The translations under genes and the position numbers were made by a program. The notes below the pieces were generated by a model, which worked only from the letters and a program-made list of their open reading frames with translations, was not told the DNA's origin and did no database searches. A DNA stretch of 64,000 nucleotides from Paramecium sonneborni (lineage: Eukaryota; Ciliophora; Oligohymenophorea; Peniculida; Parameciidae), in assembly GCA_905182985.1 (NCBI GenBank), contig CAJJDN010000052.1, positions 62,001 to 126,000 on the forward strand, in the 5' to 3' direction. Of this stretch, positions 60,824-64,000 are shown in pieces (position 1 is the first letter of the stretch; every line of letters begins with the position of its first letter).

Positions 60824-63179
60824 TCAAAATATTTGTTTAGGATGAACAAAGTTTAAATAATCTATTTTTTCTTTTTTTTCTTCAATATTATCACTCATTC
60901 TTAAGTTTCTTAATAATGAATCTTATGATTTAAATCTATGGTATATTTATTTTTTATCTTTAGATTCTAAATGTTTTCTAACATTTCTAAATGAAGCTTG
61001 TATAACTTATTAAATTTGCCTAGCTCTTTTATCTGGATTATTAGACTTATAAGCTTATTAATACATCAAAGAGATAACAAGATTATCAGTAGGAACTTTA
61101 GGAAGTTTAGTGATTGAATCAAGTATTTAATCTAAATTCATTTAAGGTAGAATTTTATTTGGACTGATAGTAGGTAATTTAACATGAAAAGAAAATTTGC
61201 CATGTACAATAGGCTTAGGAGATTAATATTCATCTGTTGTAAAAGTTCTATAATAATATAAATAGATACTTATCTCTAACTTTATTTGTAGCTGATTCTA
61301 TTTGAGAAGCATGATTTCCTTATTTTTTTAATTTGGCTTAAAATTATTACAAAGCACTGCTGAATCCTCTTTTTGAATTTGTATCATCGGAACCTAAATA
61401 ATGTTATTAGTCATCTGAAAATATTCCAGCATCAGTTAAATGTTAAAAGACTTAGACTTAACTTAAACTTTAATTAGAACTATCATGTTTATTCTTTTTT
61501 GATTTTAATTATCTACGATGTGAACTTAGATATGGCTTAATAAATAAAATTAGGTAATTACATCAGTTTATCTATTAATTTAGGATAGAGCAGAATTAAA
61601 GATAAGTTTCCAATGTTTTAATATAAGTATGGATTTTCTTTTCATATTTTCATAGACAAGAAAGTTACCTAAATTATTAAAGAATTTAGTCTTCCTTATT
61701 TTATATACAATTAATCTTGGTGTAATAACTCTTGCTTTAGTAAATCTTTCAATTTTATTGAGTATTTCAATTTCTCCAAATTATTAATATTCTCCATAAG
61801 ATGATAATACTAAATTTGTATCAGCAACCTTTTTAGATAATTCTACTTCTCCACTTACGATAAAATAAATATAATTAGATTTATTTCCCTCATCATAAAT
61901 AGTATCTCCTGCTTTATATGTTATTTTGTGACATTCAAGTAATATACCCATGANTTATTATAATATTTATAAGGTATTAATATGATATATTATAATATTT
62001 ATAGGATATACTAAAATAAAACATTAAAAAATGAATAAATTATAGGAAGTCAAAATATTTGTTTAGGATGAACAAAGTTTAAATAATCTATTTTTTCTTT
62101 TTTTTCTTCAATATTATCACTCATTCTTAAGTTTCTTAATAATGAATCTTATGATTTAAATCTATGGTATATTTATTTTTTATCTTTAGATTCTAAATGT
62201 TTTCTAACATTTCTAAATGAAGCTTGTATAACTTATTAAATTTGCCTAGCTCTTTTATCTGGATTATTAGACTTATAAGCTTATTAATACATCAAAGAGA
62301 TAACAAGATTATCAGTAGGAACTTTAGGAAGTTTAGTGATTGAATCAAGTATTTAATCTAAATTCATTTAAGGTAGAATTTTATTTGGACTGATAGTAGG
62401 TAATTTAACATGAAAAGAAAATTTGCCATGTACAATAGGCTTAGGAGATTAATATTCATCTGTTGTAAAAGTTCTATAATAATATAAATAGATACTTATC
62501 TCTAACTTTATTTGTAGCTGATTCTATTTGAGAAGCATGATTTCCTTATTTTTTTAATTTGGCTTAAAATTATTACAAAGCACTGCTGAATCCTCTTTTT
62601 GAATTTGTATCATCGGAACCTAAATAATGTTATTAGTCATCTGAAAATATTCCAGCATCAGTTAAATGTTAAAAGACTTAGACTTAACTTAAACTTTAAT
62701 TAGAACTATCATGTTTATTCTTTTTTGATTTTAATTATCTACGATGTGAACTTAGATATGGCTTAATAAATAAAATTAGGTAATTACATCAGTTTATCTA
62801 TTAATTTAGGATAGAGCAGAATTAAAGATAAGTTTCCAATGTTTTAATATAAGTATGGATTTTCTTTTCATATTTTCATAGACAAGAAAGTTACCTAAAT
62901 TATTAAAGAATTTAGTCTTCCTTATTTTATATACAATTAATCTTGGTGTAATAACTCTTGCTTTAGTAAATCTTTCAATTTTATTGAGTATTTCAATTTC
63001 TCCAAATTATTAATATTCTCCATAAGATGATAATACTAAATTTGTATCAGCAACCTTTTTAGATAATTCTACTTCTCCACTTACGATAAAATAAATATAA
63101 TTAGATTTATTTCCCTCATCATAAATAGTATCTCCTGCTTTATATGTTATTTTGTGACATTCAAGTAATATACCCATGA
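60729..63179. repeat. unmerged contig overlap, 1,225 bp direct repeat
   Basis: The block 60729-61953 recurs at 61955-63179, with a single N at 61954. The cyclic-nucleotide-binding gene continues rightward only from copy 2, while copy 1 carries the left flank. This is the same artefact as the other three junctions. Confidence 0.9.
60824..61953 (-). pseudogene. duplicated 3' fragment of the cyclic-nucleotide-binding gene (assembly artefact)
   Basis: It repeats 62050-63179, including the TGA (60824-60826), and is cut at the N at 61954. It is not a separate gene. Confidence 0.9.
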
Positions 63180-64000
63180 TTTCAGTTATATCAGTTTCAA
63201 CAGATGTGAAAATAATATTCTTTTTAAAATATTAAATTTTATCTTCAAGTACTTAACTCAAATAAGGATCAAGAAGCTAAATATAAGCAGCTTCACTTAT
63301 ATATAATAGATGTGTATTTTCTACAGCAAAAACTGTAGATGCACGTGTACTTTCTAATTTGATAGCTACTTCTCCAAATGAACTTATATATTATTATATA
63401 ATTATACTCTCCTTAAAAAATCATTTTTACTACAAGGTAATCAGGAAATAAATTCTTTAATCCATATGGATCTTAAGGAATTTTGTTATCGTTCGTTGTT
63501 TAATTTTCAATATCGAATTCTACCTTTTAGATTCCTACCATTTTCTCTCTGGGTTTCATAACAACACATCTACCATCTAATACAATATAGTATCGTTTAT
63601 TTTAATCCCCTTATCTGTAAATTACATTGAATGCTTAAACATACTAATATCTAAATCTATTTATATACATACCTTAATTAAGTATATACTTTATGCATCA
63701 CCTCTGGTGGAACTTACTCTTTCATCATTTTAAATGCTCGAATATTTCCAAGTTATTCAATCAACACTGAAGATGTTGGAATAAACAGATGAGGTAATTA
63801 TCTCATACTGGCTTTCTATATTTTTCTACCAAATTTTTAAGGATATTATTCCATTTCGAGTGATGGTCTACTGTTAAGCTCACTCTTTATGCTTTCAATG
63901 TCAAATAGTTTCTTTTATTTTTTCAAATCCTTGCTATTCATTAATTATAGCTATAAACGCATTTCTTCCTCTTCTGAATCAGAATACTCTTAGGGTTTTT
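62050..64000 (-). CDS. protein with two cyclic-nucleotide-binding domains, 5' end outside window
   Basis: The frame enters from the right edge (KPQEYSDSEEEEMRLQLQ), so the true start may lie beyond 64000; an internal ATG occurs near 63962. Introns near 63670 (22 nt) and 63397 (25 nt) are clear, and others remain in the second half. Domain 1: YVQAFNVIYRQGDQNKRYYI, VLDGRCVVMKP and the phosphate-binding cassette FGEVAIKLESTRAST, which keeps the Glu and Arg that grip a cyclic nucleotide. Domain 2: ECHKITYKAGDTIYDEGNKS, YIYFIVSGEVELSKK, FGEIEILNKIERFTK. A disordered tail ends YLNFVHPKQIF. Domain 1 probably binds cAMP or cGMP. It may be a ciliary or kinase-regulatory protein; no kinase or channel part is visible here. 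Confidence 0.8.

Noticed and set aside
22279..63179. Four direct duplications as real segmental or tandem duplications
   Set aside because: Each pair is separated only by N, starts and ends at arbitrary points within genes, and I noticed no differences between copies. Unmerged contig overlap explains all four.
1..64000. Tetrahymena as the source organism
   Set aside because: The code is shared, but introns of about 25 nt and very tight gene spacing fit Paramecium rather than Tetrahymena.
1..64000. tRNA, rRNA, CRISPR arrays, transposons or phage genes
   Set aside because: No cloverleaf-capable GC-richer patches, spaced repeats, transposase motifs or terminal inverted repeats were found on either strand.

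Overview
The window is nuclear DNA from a ciliate, most likely a Paramecium macronuclear scaffold. Bases are strongly AT-rich. Long reading frames appear only when TAA and TAG are read as glutamine and TGA is kept as the sole stop. Frames are interrupted by very short GT...AG introns of about 19-36 nt. Removing the introns I located brings almost every gene to an exact multiple of three. Tetrahymena shares the code but has much longer introns, which argues against it. No operon, CRISPR array, tRNA, rRNA or transposon was seen.

Layout: (1) 1-7059: a partial lysine-rich gene, a small type I membrane protein, a 1,419-residue androglobin-like calpain-domain protein and the mitochondrial translocase subunit TIM50. 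(2) 7126-15064: a 2,637-residue TRANK1-like superfamily 1 helicase with one intron. (3) 15174-20437: a coiled-coil protein, a p24 cargo receptor, a cyclic-nucleotide-binding-domain protein and a secreted GH25-like lysozyme. (4) 20716-33556: two small membrane ORFs and a giant VPS13-family lipid-transfer protein. (5) 33592-39549: a coiled-coil protein, translation factor eIF2 gamma and another coiled-coil protein. (6) 39594-46329: a SIN1-like TORC2 subunit candidate, an unresolved or decaying gene, a Pro/Met/Gln-rich protein ending in a PAM2-like motif, a mitochondrial beta-barrel porin and a VAP/MSP membrane protein. (7) 46569-56079: an unresolved membrane gene, an arrestin-fold protein, a Cys-rich fragment, a LysM-GRAM-TLDc (OXR1/NCOA7) protein, a His-tailed small protein, a disordered protein, a FAM166/CIMIP2-like ciliary protein and EMC8/9. 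(8) 57000-64000: a C2H2 zinc-finger protein, a decayed stretch, an AGC kinase and a 5'-incomplete protein with two cyclic-nucleotide-binding domains.

At four places a block of 1.1-1.3 kb is repeated in direct orientation with only N bases between the copies (around 22278, 35185, 38163-38240 and 61954). These are almost certainly contig ends that overlap but were never merged. Genes across them therefore appear once complete and once as a fragment, and the fragments should not be counted as paralogues.

Genes lie on both strands, tightly packed and often divergent or tail to tail. There is no operon logic, but functional themes recur: cilia (androglobin-like, FAM166-like, cyclic-nucleotide-binding proteins), ER and membrane contacts (VPS13, VAP, EMC8/9, p24, arrestin) and mitochondria (TIM50, porin). 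I found no convincing undescribed multi-gene system. The most unusual single items are the TRANK1-like helicase, the PAM2-tailed protein, the C2H2 protein with a plant-like LGGH helix and the LysM-GRAM-TLDc protein.
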